This document shows positions 8,281 to 16,919 of a stretch of 36,372 nucleotides of DNA, piece by piece. The position numbers were made by a program, and so were the translations under genes. This DNA is from Nocardia lijiangensis NBRC 108240 (GTDB taxonomy: Bacteria > Actinomycetota > Actinomycetes > Mycobacteriales > Mycobacteriaceae). How positions within the stretch are numbered: position 1 is the stretch's first letter; each line of letters starts with the position of its first letter. Location: positions 1 to 36,372 of the forward strand of contig NZ_BDBP01000102.1 of the NCBI RefSeq assembly GCF_001613045.1, given 5' to 3'. The notes under the pieces are model-generated. The model ran no database searches and had not been told where the DNA came from. It saw only the letters and a list, made by a program, of their open reading frames with translations.

Positions 8281-9600
8281 TCAGGGCGGGCCGATCGTCA
8301 CACAGGACTCGAACTCGCCGCCCGCGTCGCGATAGCGCGGCCACCGCATCGCGCCCGAAGTCTGCGGCCCGAACACGCCGTCCTTGTCGACGCCGTGCAG
8401 GTCCTGGACGTAGAGCACGGCCAGGCCGGTCGCGGTGCTGTAATCGCCGTCACCGTCGGCCAGCTCCCGCTGGTAGCACCGGCGCAGCGCCTCCTGGAGC
8501 GCGCGTACGCCCTCGATCGGCGCGGACCTCGGCGCGGTGGGGCCACCCGGGTGAGAGTCGACATAGGACAGGATGCAGCGGCGCCCGCCGTCGTTCGTGC
8601 TGGGCAGCACGACGTGGTAACCGTCGCCGGTCGGCACCCGGGCGGTGAAGAAACAGCGCGGCGAGACCCCCGTGCTCGTCGGCTCGGGGTTCGCCCGCGA
8701 GCCGGGATCCGCGCGCAGCGACCACAGCACGGCCGCGCCGGCGAGAACCAAGGCGACGGCCGCACCCGCCGCCACCCGCCCGCGCGTGCCGAACCGGCGC
8801 TTCGGTTCGGCACGCACCGCCCCGGCCAGCGCCGCCGCCAGCTCGCCGCACGTCGGGTAACGCTTGTCCGGATCTCCCTCCATGGCTTTGGCCAGCACCG
8901 CACCGATGCCCGCTGGCAGCGGCTCCGCACCGGCGACCACCGCGCCGGGCAACCGGCCGGTCAGCAGTTCGTAGCAGGTGACGCCCAGCGCGAAGACATC
9001 CGCGCGCCGGTCGACCCGTTCACCGGCGCGTTGCTCCGGGGGCGCGTAGGGCTCGGTGTAAGCCCTGATGCCCGTGTCGGTCTGGGTGGCAGCGGGATCC
9101 GTCCGGCGCGCGATGCCGAAATCCCCGACAAGCACCCGGTCCGCGCCCGCGTCGCCCGGCGCGACGAAGATGTTGGCGGGCTTCACATCCCGGTGCACGA
9201 CATGGTGTTCGTGCGCGTAGTCGAGGGCCTTGGCCGCCTCGGTCACGATGTGCACCGCGCGGCCGACCTCGACGCCCGAGCGCCCGGCCTCGATCAGCGC
9301 CGTCGCGTCACCGCCCGGCACGTACTGCATGGACATCCACAGTGTGCCGTCTTCCTCGCCGAAGTCCTTGACGTCCACGATGTTCGGATGATCCAGACCG
9401 GCCGCCAGCTGCGCCTCGCGCCGGAACAACGCGACGTACTCGGGGTCGTCGCGCCCCGCACCGACCACTTTCAGCGCCACTTTCATCGGTAGCGTCGGGT
9501 GCTTGGCGAGATACACCGTGCCCATTCCGCCGGAACGGAGCCGACGTTCGATCAAATGACCCGCGAACACCGAGCCTGCGATCAACTCCGGAGCCACCAC
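8281..9600 (-). CDS. Membrane Ser/Thr protein kinase with extracellular peptidoglycan-binding-like domain
   Basis: A 439-residue receptor kinase. The kinase domain spans about residues 12-260: glycine loop SGGMGTVY, catalytic Lys44 in VALKVV, HRDVKPANIF with Asp138, DFG at 160-162 and PYAPPEQ in the activation segment. A Lys/Arg-rich juxtamembrane stretch precedes one membrane span (~275-294). Outside lie four cysteines (316, 342, 375, 433) and a peptidoglycan-binding_1-like fold (~362-420, ending DGVFGPQTSGAM). The Cys342-Cys375 spacing and this fold resemble the secreted protein encoded at 11043. Start is GTG 9600 (GTG 9597 also possible) after GGGAGGT. It is divergent from an EmbR-like FHA regulator, as pknH and embR are adjacent in M. 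tuberculosis. Confidence 0.92.
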   Translation of the reverse strand: MVAPELIAGSVFAGHLIERRLRSGGMGTVYLAKHPTLPMKVALKVVGAGRDDPEYVALFRREAQLAAGLDHPNIVDVKDFGEEDGTLWMSMQYVPGGDATALIEAGRSGVEVGRAVHIVTEAAKALDYAHEHHVVHRDVKPANIFVAPGDAGADRVLVGDFGIARRTDPAATQTDTGIRAYTEPYAPPEQRAGERVDRRADVFALGVTCYELLTGRLPGAVVAGAEPLPAGIGAVLAKAMEGDPDKRYPTCGELAAALAGAVRAEPKRRFGTRGRVAAGAAVALVLAGAAVLWSLRADPGSRANPEPTSTGVSPRCFFTARVPTGDGYHVVLPSTNDGGRRCILSYVDSHPGGPTAPRSAPIEGVRALQEALRRCYQRELADGDGDYSTATGLAVLYVQDLHGVDKDGVFGPQTSGAMRWPRYRDAGGEFESCVTIGPP

Positions 9601-9794
9601 CCTTCGCGCACCTCCCTGTGCTACCGCATCCGTGAGATCGGCACTCCACCCGTGCGAACAGCCCTGCGCCCGCGGAGCGGTGTCCACCCGAAGGGTCCGC
9701 CGCCGACCGCGGGCGATGCGTATGCTGAATCCACTCACCGTCGGCTTCGCTTCGCGAGACGACTTGGCGCGCAGTGTAGTTGGGAGGAATCGAG

Positions 9795-10937
9795 GTGGCC
9801 ACCGCCGGTCCCGATCGGCCCTCGCTCGACGTGCGAATACTCGGGCCGGTACAGCTGCTGGTGGACGGACTGCCCATCCCGTTGTCCGGCGCGAAACCGC
9901 GTGCGCTGCTGGCACTCCTGGTCGTCAACCGCCGCCGGGCCGTCCCGAAAACCGCGCTGATCGACGCGATCTGGGGCGACGACCCGCCGCAGCGCGCCAT
10001 GGACGGGCTCTACGCGTACGTGTCGAACCTGCGTACCGTTCTGCGCGGAGCCGGAGTTCCCGACCGCGACGTCCTGCGCACCGTCGACGCGGGCTACCTG
10101 CTCGACCTCACCGACGAGCAGTGCGACGCAGGCCGCTTCGAGGCGGCACGCACCCGTGGCGCCGCGGCCGCCCGCAACGGCGACGCGCGCACGGCCGCAG
10201 CGTGTTTCGCGGCGGCGCTGGAGGAGTGGAGCGGTGACCCGGTGACGGGCCTGCACGAACTCGGCTTCGCCGCCAACTTCGCCACCGACATGACCGAGCG
10301 CAGATTCGACGTCCTCCTCGACCGGCTCGCCGCCGACGTCGCCGACGGGCGCGCGAGCGCGGTGATCGGCGAGCTGACCGCATTGGCCACCGAACGCTCT
10401 GTGGACGAACGCGTGTGGCGACTGCTGAGCACGGCGCTGTACGTGTCCGGACGGCAGGCCGAAGCGATGGCCGCGTTTCTGCGGTTGCGCCGCAACCTGG
10501 CGGACGAACTCGGCGCCGATCCGCAGCCGGAGACCGTGGAGCTGGAGGACGCGGTGCGCAACCATCGGGTGCTTCCGGAGCCGCCGTCCACCCGGGGCGC
10601 CACCACCCGCGACGTGCCGAGCATCCGGCGCCGGGCCTGGCTGCGCGTCGGCGACGGCGACGGCGAGCGAATCCAGGTGCCGCCCGCGGGGTTGCGCATC
10701 GGCCGCGAGCCCGACAATGACATCGTGCTCGACGACGCGCGAGTCAGCCGCAAGCATGCGCGCATCCTGCACCGCGACGAAGGGATCTTCATCAGGGACC
10801 GGGATTCGGCCAACGGTGTCTATGTGAACGAGGTGCCGATCCGTGCCGACACCGCGCTCGCGGACGGTGACGTCATCCGGGTCGGCTCGACGCGGCTGCG
10901 ATACGGGGCGAGCGAGGAACCCGCGCCACCGGCCTGA
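9795..10937 (+). CDS. EmbR-like transcriptional regulator (winged helix - BTAD - FHA)
   Basis: A 380-residue regulator with three parts: an OmpR/SARP-type winged helix (~residues 12-103; VRILGPVQLLVDG, then ALLALLVVN), a bacterial transcriptional activation domain of TPR-like helices (~110-255), and a C-terminal FHA domain (~285-372) with its key residues GR (LRIGREPDND), SRKH and NG (SANGVYVN). FHA domains bind phosphothreonine, so the protein is probably activated by phosphorylation from a Ser/Thr kinase, as EmbR is by PknH; the divergent kinase next door is the obvious candidate. The GTG start has GGGAGGA (9782-9788) six bases upstream; a TTG at 9780 is the alternative. Target genes are unknown. 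Confidence 0.92.
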   Translation: MATAGPDRPSLDVRILGPVQLLVDGLPIPLSGAKPRALLALLVVNRRRAVPKTALIDAIWGDDPPQRAMDGLYAYVSNLRTVLRGAGVPDRDVLRTVDAGYLLDLTDEQCDAGRFEAARTRGAAAARNGDARTAAACFAAALEEWSGDPVTGLHELGFAANFATDMTERRFDVLLDRLAADVADGRASAVIGELTALATERSVDERVWRLLSTALYVSGRQAEAMAAFLRLRRNLADELGADPQPETVELEDAVRNHRVLPEPPSTRGATTRDVPSIRRRAWLRVGDGDGERIQVPPAGLRIGREPDNDIVLDDARVSRKHARILHRDEGIFIRDRDSANGVYVNEVPIRADTALADGDVIRVGSTRLRYGASEEPAPPA

Positions 10938-11042
10938 CCAGGCGATTGCAGAAAGTCTCGAGAATCACCGAAGGCGCGGGCCATAGCTTGCTGATCGGGA
11001 GCGCCGCTCCCGAATTCGAGCACTCGACAAGGGATGGTTCCC

Positions 11043-11384
11043 ATGACTTCTCGTACACTCATCGCCGCCACCGCCCTCGCCACCGGTCTCCTGACCGCGA
11101 CCGCGACCGCGTGGGCCGCGCCCGCCGGGACCGACAGCGCCCCCGCCGAGCGCGGCAAAGGCTGCGGCTACAGCGATTCGCTCTCGACCATCAGCAGCGG
11201 CAGCCGCGGCGACGCCGTCCGGCAAGCGCAGTGCCTGCTGCAGCTGCACGGCTACCGGGTGTCGATCGACGGGGCGTTCGGGCCGGACACCGATGCGGCG
11301 GTACGGGATCTCCAAGCCGCGTACGGTCTGAAGATCGACGGAGTGGTCGGGCCGGACACGTGGACCGTGTTGTACTCCTACTGA
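11043..11384 (+). CDS. Small secreted peptidoglycan-binding protein
   Basis: A 113-residue protein with a clear signal peptide (residues 1-~25, ending TATAWAA before PAGTDS) and a C-terminal peptidoglycan_binding_1 fold: GSRGDAVRQAQCLLQLHGY, IDGAFGPDTDAAV and IDGVVGPDTW. Two cysteines (in KGCGYSD and AQCLLQ) probably form one disulfide, as may the matching pair in the kinase sensor domain. ATG 11043 is preferred because AAGGGA lies about 8 bases upstream; ATG 11034 has no such site. The gene follows the EmbR-like regulator on the same strand after 105 bases. A ligand-binding or decoy role in wall sensing is inference. Confidence 0.88.
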   Translation: MTSRTLIAATALATGLLTATATAWAAPAGTDSAPAERGKGCGYSDSLSTISSGSRGDAVRQAQCLLQLHGYRVSIDGAFGPDTDAAVRDLQAAYGLKIDGVVGPDTWTVLYSY

Positions 11385-11391
11385 TGTCGCG

Positions 11392-11417
11392 GGCGTCGCC
11401 GCTGCGGCGGCGGCGCC
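11392..11417. terminator. Probable bidirectional terminator hairpin
   Basis: An 11-bp stem with one T-G pair (arms GGCGTCGCCGC and GCGGCGGCGCC, loop TGCG) sits between the stops of the convergent peptidoglycan-binding and PBP genes. There is little T-tract on either side, which is common in high-GC actinobacteria. Confidence 0.5.
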
Positions 11418-11432
11418 TCCTCGGTGCGGCGA

Positions 11433-13220
11433 TCAGTAGCCCGTCGGCAGCGCAGCGAACATGTCGCGGGTCACCGCCACCGCGTGGTCGGAGCTGCCGC
11501 CCTTGACCAGCAGCGTCGCGAAGGCCATGTCGCCGCGGTACCCCACGAACCACGAGTGCGAGCCGCCGTCCACCTCGGCCTCGCCCGTCTTGCCGTACAC
11601 CTCGCCCTGATCGGCGATGCGTTCGGCGGTGCCGCCGGTGACCACCTTGCGCATCATGGCGCGCAATCCCGCGAGCACCTCCGTCTCGATCGCGGGCCGT
11701 TCCCCTTCGATCACGGTGGTCCGCCCGGCGATCAAGTACGGCACCGGCGCGGCGCCGTGCGCGATGGTCGCCGCCATCACGGCCATGCCGAACGGGCTGA
11801 CCACCACCTTGCCCTGCCCGATGCCGTCCTCGGTGCGCTGCACCAGTCCGTCGGCGGGCGGCACCGATCCGGACGCGATGGGCAGTCCGACCACCGAATA
11901 GTCCTGGCCCACACCCAGTTTCGCGGCGGTCTCGTGCAACGCGTCGCCGGGCAGCTCACTGGCGAGCTTGGCGAAGGAGGTGTTGCAGGACCGTTCGTAG
12001 GCGGTGGCCATCGGCACGCTGCCAACCGTGAAGTGGTTGTAGTTCGGAATGGTGCGCTCGCCGATGATGATGCTGCTCGGACAGGGCAGCACGGTGTCGG
12101 GCGTGGCGAATCCGGCGGCCATGGCCGCCGCGGCGGTCACCGTCTTGAACACCGAGCCGGGCGGATACTGGCCGATGGTTGCCACCGGTCCGTCCCGGTC
12201 GGCCTCCGTGTTCTGCGCGACCGCCAGGATCGCGCCGGTGGAGGGGCGCAGCACGACCATCATGGTCTGGTCTGTGCGCACGTCGACGGCACGCTGGGCG
12301 GCGTTCTGCACGTAGCGGTCGATGCTCAGCGCGAACGACGGCGCGGGTTGCGCGGGCACCTCGGTGAGCACGGCGGTGTCGGCGCCGTGAGCGTTCATGG
12401 TGACCACGCTCCAGCCCGACTTGCCGTCCACCTCGGCGATCACGGTCTTGCGCACCTGCGTCATCAGATCGGGGGCGAAATCGCGATCGGTGGGGACCAG
12501 GTCCCATTCCTGGGTCAGCGTCACGCCGGGCAGCCCGATGAGATCGGAGCCGACCTGGTTGTATTCGACTTCGGTGAGCAGCAGCACTGTGTAGGCGCCG
12601 GTGGTGTTCTTCGCCGACTTCAGGATCGCTTCGGGGGTGAGCCGGTCGTCGAAACGCGACAGCGCCCGGGACAGCGCGGCGGCCACCGCGGCGGGGTCGC
12701 GCGCGTCGGCGGCGGTGAAGGCGACGCGAGACACCTTGCCCGGCACCAGGACATCGCTGCCGGATTGCTCGTTCACCCTGGCGCGCGGGGCCGGATTCGC
12801 GCGCAGCTCCATAGTCTGGGTGTCACCGAGTTCGGGGTGGATGTTCGACGACGTCCACCGCACCATCCAGCGTCCGCCGCTGCGACCCATCTGCAACTGG
12901 CCGGTGTAGGTCCAGATGCGGTCCTTCGGCAGGCGCCACTCGTAGGTGTAGTCGACGGTCGCGGTGTCACCGGTGACCCGGGCCGCGCCGGTCCGCGCGG
13001 TCAACTGTTCGGCCTGTAGGTTCTGCCACGCGGAAGTCAGTGCGGCAGTGGCCTTCTCGGGATGGCTGGTGAGTTCGCCTGCCGCGGCAGCATCGTGGTC
13101 GGCGAAGGCCGCGACGAAGGCGTCGGCCGCGGGCGCGGGGCCCTGCGGACCGGGCGAGCAGCCCGCCGCCGCGGCGGCGAGCACCGCGACGGCCAGCGGA
13201 ATCAGCATGCGTGTCGACAT
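11433..13220 (-). CDS. Lipoprotein penicillin-binding transpeptidase (PBPlipo/Rv2864c type)
   Basis: A 595-residue class B penicillin-binding protein. The N-terminus is a lipoprotein signal with lipobox ending at Cys21 (LAAAAAGC), so it is probably anchored outside the cytoplasmic membrane. Residues ~30-140 look like an NTF2-like MecA_N domain, then a dimerisation/linker region, then the transpeptidase with all three active-site motifs: Ser356-V-F-Lys359, Ser411-C-Asn413 and Lys544-T-Gly546. It cross-links peptidoglycan and is a beta-lactam target. The M. tuberculosis counterpart, Rv2864c, lies in the same gene order. Start ATG 13220 gives the signal peptide at the N-terminus; the ribosome-binding site is poor. 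Confidence 0.94.
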   Translation of the reverse strand: MSTRMLIPLAVAVLAAAAAGCSPGPQGPAPAADAFVAAFADHDAAAAGELTSHPEKATAALTSAWQNLQAEQLTARTGAARVTGDTATVDYTYEWRLPKDRIWTYTGQLQMGRSGGRWMVRWTSSNIHPELGDTQTMELRANPAPRARVNEQSGSDVLVPGKVSRVAFTAADARDPAAVAAALSRALSRFDDRLTPEAILKSAKNTTGAYTVLLLTEVEYNQVGSDLIGLPGVTLTQEWDLVPTDRDFAPDLMTQVRKTVIAEVDGKSGWSVVTMNAHGADTAVLTEVPAQPAPSFALSIDRYVQNAAQRAVDVRTDQTMMVVLRPSTGAILAVAQNTEADRDGPVATIGQYPPGSVFKTVTAAAAMAAGFATPDTVLPCPSSIIIGERTIPNYNHFTVGSVPMATAYERSCNTSFAKLASELPGDALHETAAKLGVGQDYSVVGLPIASGSVPPADGLVQRTEDGIGQGKVVVSPFGMAVMAATIAHGAAPVPYLIAGRTTVIEGERPAIETEVLAGLRAMMRKVVTGGTAERIADQGEVYGKTGEAEVDGGSHSWFVGYRGDMAFATLLVKGGSSDHAVAVTRDMFAALPTGY

Positions 13221-13293
13221 TGCTGCCGATGGTACTGGCCAACAACGGGCAAACACCTGCGGCGCACCGTTTCTCGGTGATACCACCGAGATC

Positions 13294-14157
13294 TCAGTCC
13301 AGCAGGACGGTGGCGAAGGTCGCGATCTGGTGGAATCCGACCCGGCTGTAGGCGCGGCGGGCCACGGTGTTGAAGTCGTTCACGTACAGGCTCGCGGTGC
13401 GCCCGGAGGCCACCACGGCGTTGGCCACCGCCGCCGTGCCACCCGTGCCCACGCCTTGCCCGCGCCGATCCGGGTGTACCCACACGCCCTGGATCTGGCC
13501 GGTGCGCCGGGACAGCGACCCGACCTCGGCCTTGAAGACCACCTCGCCGTCCTCGAAACGCGCCCAGGCCCTGCCGGATTCGATGAGGTTCTGGATGCGG
13601 CGCCGGTAGCCACGGCCGCCGTCGCCCGCCCTCGGGTCGACGCCGACCTCCTCGATGAACATAGCGATCGCCGCTTTCAGGTAGCGGTCCAGCTCGTCGG
13701 GTCGCGCCCTGCGGACCTGCGGGTCGGCCGTGGCCAGCGCGGGCTGGCCGAGCGCGAGCAGCGGCTGGGTGCCGCGCAGCTCTCGCTCCGGCCCCCATCG
13801 TTCGGTGAGCATCTCCCACAGCGGCAACGTCAGCTCTTGGCGACCGACGACCGAGGAACACACCCGCGGCCAGCGCGCCGCGCGGTCGGCGAACGCGCGC
13901 AACGCGTCGTGGTCGCCGCGCAGCGGCACCAGATTGGCGCCGGAGAAGCAGAGGGATTCGGCGGGGCCGCCGCGACTCCACAGCTCACCGTGCCCGCCCC
14001 TGGCGTCCAGGCCGAATTCCTGCAACCGGGCCGCGATCATGCACGAGGCGACAGGATCGCTATCGAGCACTCGCAGGACCTGCATCAGATCCCGGTTGGC
14101 GAGTTGACGCGCTGGGGCGAACTTGGCCCGTCGCGTCGGCTCCAGCAGACTCCGCAC
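13294..14157 (-). CDS. GNAT-family N-acetyltransferase (DUF4081, Rv2867c type)
   Basis: A 287-residue protein. The N-terminal half (RVLDSDPVASCMIAARLQEFG, then ARWPRVCSSVVG) corresponds to the DUF4081 region of actinobacterial GNAT proteins. The C-terminal half is a GNAT domain with the acetyl-CoA loop IQGVWVHPDRRGQGVGTGG and the late Y-N-D-F-N...ARRAYSRVGF motif. The substrate is unknown. The GTG start has GGCAGG about 9 bases upstream. It lies between the PBP gene and ispG on the same strand, as in M. tuberculosis. Confidence 0.9.
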   Translation of the reverse strand: MRSLLEPTRRAKFAPARQLANRDLMQVLRVLDSDPVASCMIAARLQEFGLDARGGHGELWSRGGPAESLCFSGANLVPLRGDHDALRAFADRAARWPRVCSSVVGRQELTLPLWEMLTERWGPERELRGTQPLLALGQPALATADPQVRRARPDELDRYLKAAIAMFIEEVGVDPRAGDGGRGYRRRIQNLIESGRAWARFEDGEVVFKAEVGSLSRRTGQIQGVWVHPDRRGQGVGTGGTAAVANAVVASGRTASLYVNDFNTVARRAYSRVGFHQIATFATVLLD

Positions 14158-14226
14158 ACTCGACAGCCTGCCACGAACTCGGCCGATGCGGTACGGGTAT
14201 CCGAAACCCGCTGGTCCCGGCCGGTC

Positions 14227-15384
14227 TCAGCTGACGGTGACGACCGGCTCCCCCGCGCCCGCGTGCTCGCCCATGTCTTCGGCGATCCGCATGGCCTCCT
14301 CGATCAACGTCTCCACGATCAGATGCTCGGGCACGGTCTTGATCACCTCGCCCTTGACGAAGATCTGCCCCTTGCCGTTGCCCGAGGCCACACCCAGATC
14401 CGCTTCCCGTGCCTCACCGGGACCGTTCACCACGCAGCCCATGACCGCGACCCGCAGCGGCACTTCCATGCCCTCCAGACCCGCGCTCACCTCGTTGGCC
14501 AAGGTGTAGACGTCCACCTGCGCGCGGCCACACGACGGGCACGACACGATCTCGAGCTTGCGCGGCCGCAGGTTCAGCGACTGCAGGATCTGACCGCCGA
14601 CCTTCACTTCCTCTGCGGGCGGCGCGGACAGCGACACTCGGATGGTGTCGCCGATCCCCTCGCTCAGCAGCGCACCGAACGCGACGGCGGACTTGATGGT
14701 CCCCTGGAACGCAGGACCCGCCTCGGTCACCCCAAGATGCAGCGGGTAATCGCACTGCGCGGCCAGCTGACGGTAGGCCTCCACCATGATCACCGGGTCG
14801 TTGTGCTTGACCGAGATCTTGATGTCACCGAAGCCGTGTTCCTCGAACAGGCCCGCTTCCCACAGCGCCGATTCCACCAGCGCCTCGGGGGTGGCCTTGC
14901 CGTACTTCTCCATCATCCGCTTGTCCAGCGACCCGGCGTTCACGCCGATACGGATCGGGATCCCGGCGGCGCCCGCGGCCTTGGCGACCTCTTTGACCCG
15001 GCCGTCGAACTCCTTGATGTTGCCCGGGTTCACCCGGACCGCGGCGCAGCCCGCGTCGATCGCGGCGAAGATGTAGCGCGGCTGGAAATGAATGTCGGCG
15101 ATCACCGGGATCTGCGACTTACGCGCGATGGTCGACAGCGCGTCGGCGTCCTCCTGGCGCGGACAGGCGACTCGCACGATGTCGCAACCCGAGGCGGTGA
15201 GCTCCGCGATCTGCTGCAGCGTCGCGTTCACATCGTGGGTCTTGGTGGTGGTCATCGACTGCACCGAAATCGGGTGGTCACTCCCCACACCGACACCACC
15301 CACCATCAACTGACGGGTCCTGCGGCGGGGCGCGAGAACGGCCGCGGGTGCGGTCGGCATCCCCAGTCCGATTGTGCTGGTCAC
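14227..15384 (-). CDS. ispG: 4-hydroxy-3-methylbut-2-en-1-yl diphosphate synthase (IspG/GcpE)
   Basis: A 385-residue enzyme of the methylerythritol phosphate pathway; it reductively converts MEcPP to HMBPP with a [4Fe-4S] cluster. The sequence is highly conserved: QSMTTTKTHDV, IVRVACPRQEDADAL, IADIHFQPRYIF, VRVNPGNIKEFD. C-terminal cluster cysteines are in EIVSCPSCGRAQVD and AVMGCVVNGPGEA. GTG 15384 is chosen because homologues begin at the conserved GLGMP segment and AGGCAG precedes it by about six bases; an ATG at 15408 adds eight residues and is the alternative. It lies just downstream of rip1 and dxr on the same strand, so two MEP enzymes are clustered. Confidence 0.96.
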   Translation of the reverse strand: MTSTIGLGMPTAPAAVLAPRRRTRQLMVGGVGVGSDHPISVQSMTTTKTHDVNATLQQIAELTASGCDIVRVACPRQEDADALSTIARKSQIPVIADIHFQPRYIFAAIDAGCAAVRVNPGNIKEFDGRVKEVAKAAGAAGIPIRIGVNAGSLDKRMMEKYGKATPEALVESALWEAGLFEEHGFGDIKISVKHNDPVIMVEAYRQLAAQCDYPLHLGVTEAGPAFQGTIKSAVAFGALLSEGIGDTIRVSLSAPPAEEVKVGGQILQSLNLRPRKLEIVSCPSCGRAQVDVYTLANEVSAGLEGMEVPLRVAVMGCVVNGPGEAREADLGVASGNGKGQIFVKGEVIKTVPEHLIVETLIEEAMRIAEDMGEHAGAGEPVVTVS

Positions 15385-15493
15385 TTTCGGCTGCCTACTT
15401 TCGTTCATGTGCTGCGGGCCGTTCGCCTACCGAGCTTAGCCGCGCCCGGTGGACCACCACCCTGTGACGCCCGTGACACGGCCTGACAACGTG

Positions 15494-15517
15494 CTGTCCC
15501 GCGATTGCCCGCGACAG
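15494..15517. other. Hairpin in the rip1-ispG gap
   Basis: CTGTCCCGCG and CGCGACAG can pair with one bulged base around a six-base loop. It lies 21 bases past the rip1 stop on the minus-strand transcript, without a T-tract. It could be a weak terminator, an attenuator or nothing. Confidence 0.3.
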
Positions 15518-15537
15518 GGTACCCCGCCAGGGAGAAC

Positions 15538-16734
15538 TCAGGGAAACAGCCGGATCGGGTTCACGATGTCGGCGGCCAGCGTCAGCACCATGTATGCGCC
15601 GCCGAGCGCCACGGCCACGTAGGTCGCGGGCAACAATTTCAGGTAGTCGACCGGCCCCGCGGGCGCCAGGCCGCGCCAGCCGCGGACGGAGTTGCGGAGC
15701 TTCTCGTAGAGCACCACCGCGATGTGACCGCCGTCCAGCGGCAGTAGCGGCAGGATGTTGAACGCGCCGAGGAAGAAGTTCAGGCTGGCGAGCATCAGCA
15801 CGAACACCTGCCACAGGCCCGCCTGGGCGCTCTCGCCGCCGATGCGGCTCGCCCCGTAGATGCTGACCGGAGTCTCCGGGTCGCGCTCGCCGCCGGTGAC
15901 CGCGTCCCACAGCGCCGAGACCTTGGCGGGCATCTGCGCCAGCGACTGGAAGGTGCGCACGAACAGGTCGCCGGTGAAGGAGGCCGCGGCGGGGATGGCC
16001 GTGACGACGTTGTAGCTCTCGACCGGCGGCACATCGAGGGTGACGCCGACGGCGCTGACCTCGGTCTTCAAGCCGTCCTTCGTGTAGCGCGCGACCTGCT
16101 GCGGCGCGACCGTCACCTGCACCCGCTGTCCGGCGCGGTCCACGGTGTAGGTGATCGGACCCTGCTGCTTGCGCGTCTGCTCGGTGAACTCCGCCCAGGT
16201 GTCGACCGCGACGCCGTTCACGGCGGTGATGGTGTCGCCGGGCTGGAGTCCGCCCTGTTGCGCGGGGCCGAGGCCGGTGCACTGCTGCAGCGTCCCGTCG
16301 GGGTTCGCGTCCGCGACGCAGCTCAGGCTTCCCACGGTGGGCGTCGGCTCGTCCAGCCGCGGCAGGCCCCACCCGACGGCCAGCACCACGATCAGCAGGA
16401 AGCCGAGCACGAAGTTCATGACGATGCCGCCCACCATCACCACCAGGCGCTTCCAGGTCGCCTGCCGGTACATGGCGCGGTCGAGTTCCTCCGGGCGCAC
16501 CTCGTCCAGGGCGGTCATGCCCGCGATATCGCAGAAGCCGCCGAGCGGGATGGCCTTGAGGCCGTATTCGGTCTCGCCGCGGTGGAAGGACCAGAGGGTG
16601 GGCCCGAAGCCGATGAAGTAGCGGCGGACCTTCATGCCGGTGGCCTGAGCCGCCCACATGTGTCCGCATTCGTGCAGAGCGACCGAGATGAGGATGCCGA
16701 GCGCAAACAGCACGAACCCCATGGCGAACACCAT
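15538..16734 (-). CDS. rip1: Site-2 intramembrane metalloprotease (RseP/Rip1 family, M50)
   Basis: A 398-residue membrane protease. The first membrane segment carries the zinc motif HECGH at residues 21-25, followed by VRRYFIGFGPTLWSFHRGETEYG and KAIPLGGFCDIAGM, typical of Rip1. A central PDZ domain is visible (GLGPAQQGGLQPGDTITAVNG). The last third has the second active-site motif NILPLLPLDGGHIAV and more membrane spans. M. tuberculosis Rip1 (Rv2869c) cuts several anti-sigma factors, including regulators of wall genes. Start ATG 16734 matches the Rip1 N-terminus (MVFAMGFVLFAL) and has GGAGG/GGAGAG upstream. It lies between ispG and dxr, as in mycobacteria. Confidence 0.95.
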   Translation of the reverse strand: MVFAMGFVLFALGILISVALHECGHMWAAQATGMKVRRYFIGFGPTLWSFHRGETEYGLKAIPLGGFCDIAGMTALDEVRPEELDRAMYRQATWKRLVVMVGGIVMNFVLGFLLIVVLAVGWGLPRLDEPTPTVGSLSCVADANPDGTLQQCTGLGPAQQGGLQPGDTITAVNGVAVDTWAEFTEQTRKQQGPITYTVDRAGQRVQVTVAPQQVARYTKDGLKTEVSAVGVTLDVPPVESYNVVTAIPAAASFTGDLFVRTFQSLAQMPAKVSALWDAVTGGERDPETPVSIYGASRIGGESAQAGLWQVFVLMLASLNFFLGAFNILPLLPLDGGHIAVVLYEKLRNSVRGWRGLAPAGPVDYLKLLPATYVAVALGGAYMVLTLAADIVNPIRLFP

Positions 16735-16919
16735 TTGCTCTCCAGCCTCCTGCGTTGCGCAGCTCGTCGACATCCCGCGCACGCGGGCCGGCACGGCCGC
16801 GAGCACCCCGAACCACAGTAATGGACGCCGATGCTCGACGTCCGCACCCAGCCTGCGCGCGGCCGGAGCACCTTCCTCAGTCTGCCAGCGCCCGGTCGCG
16901 CGCGTCGGATCCCGGCAAG

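Noticed and set aside
12964..15486. An 840-codon plus-strand open frame opposite the PBP, GNAT and ispG genes
   Set aside because: It is a mirror of three well-supported minus-strand genes; long antisense frames are expected at this GC content and its product has no recognisable domain.
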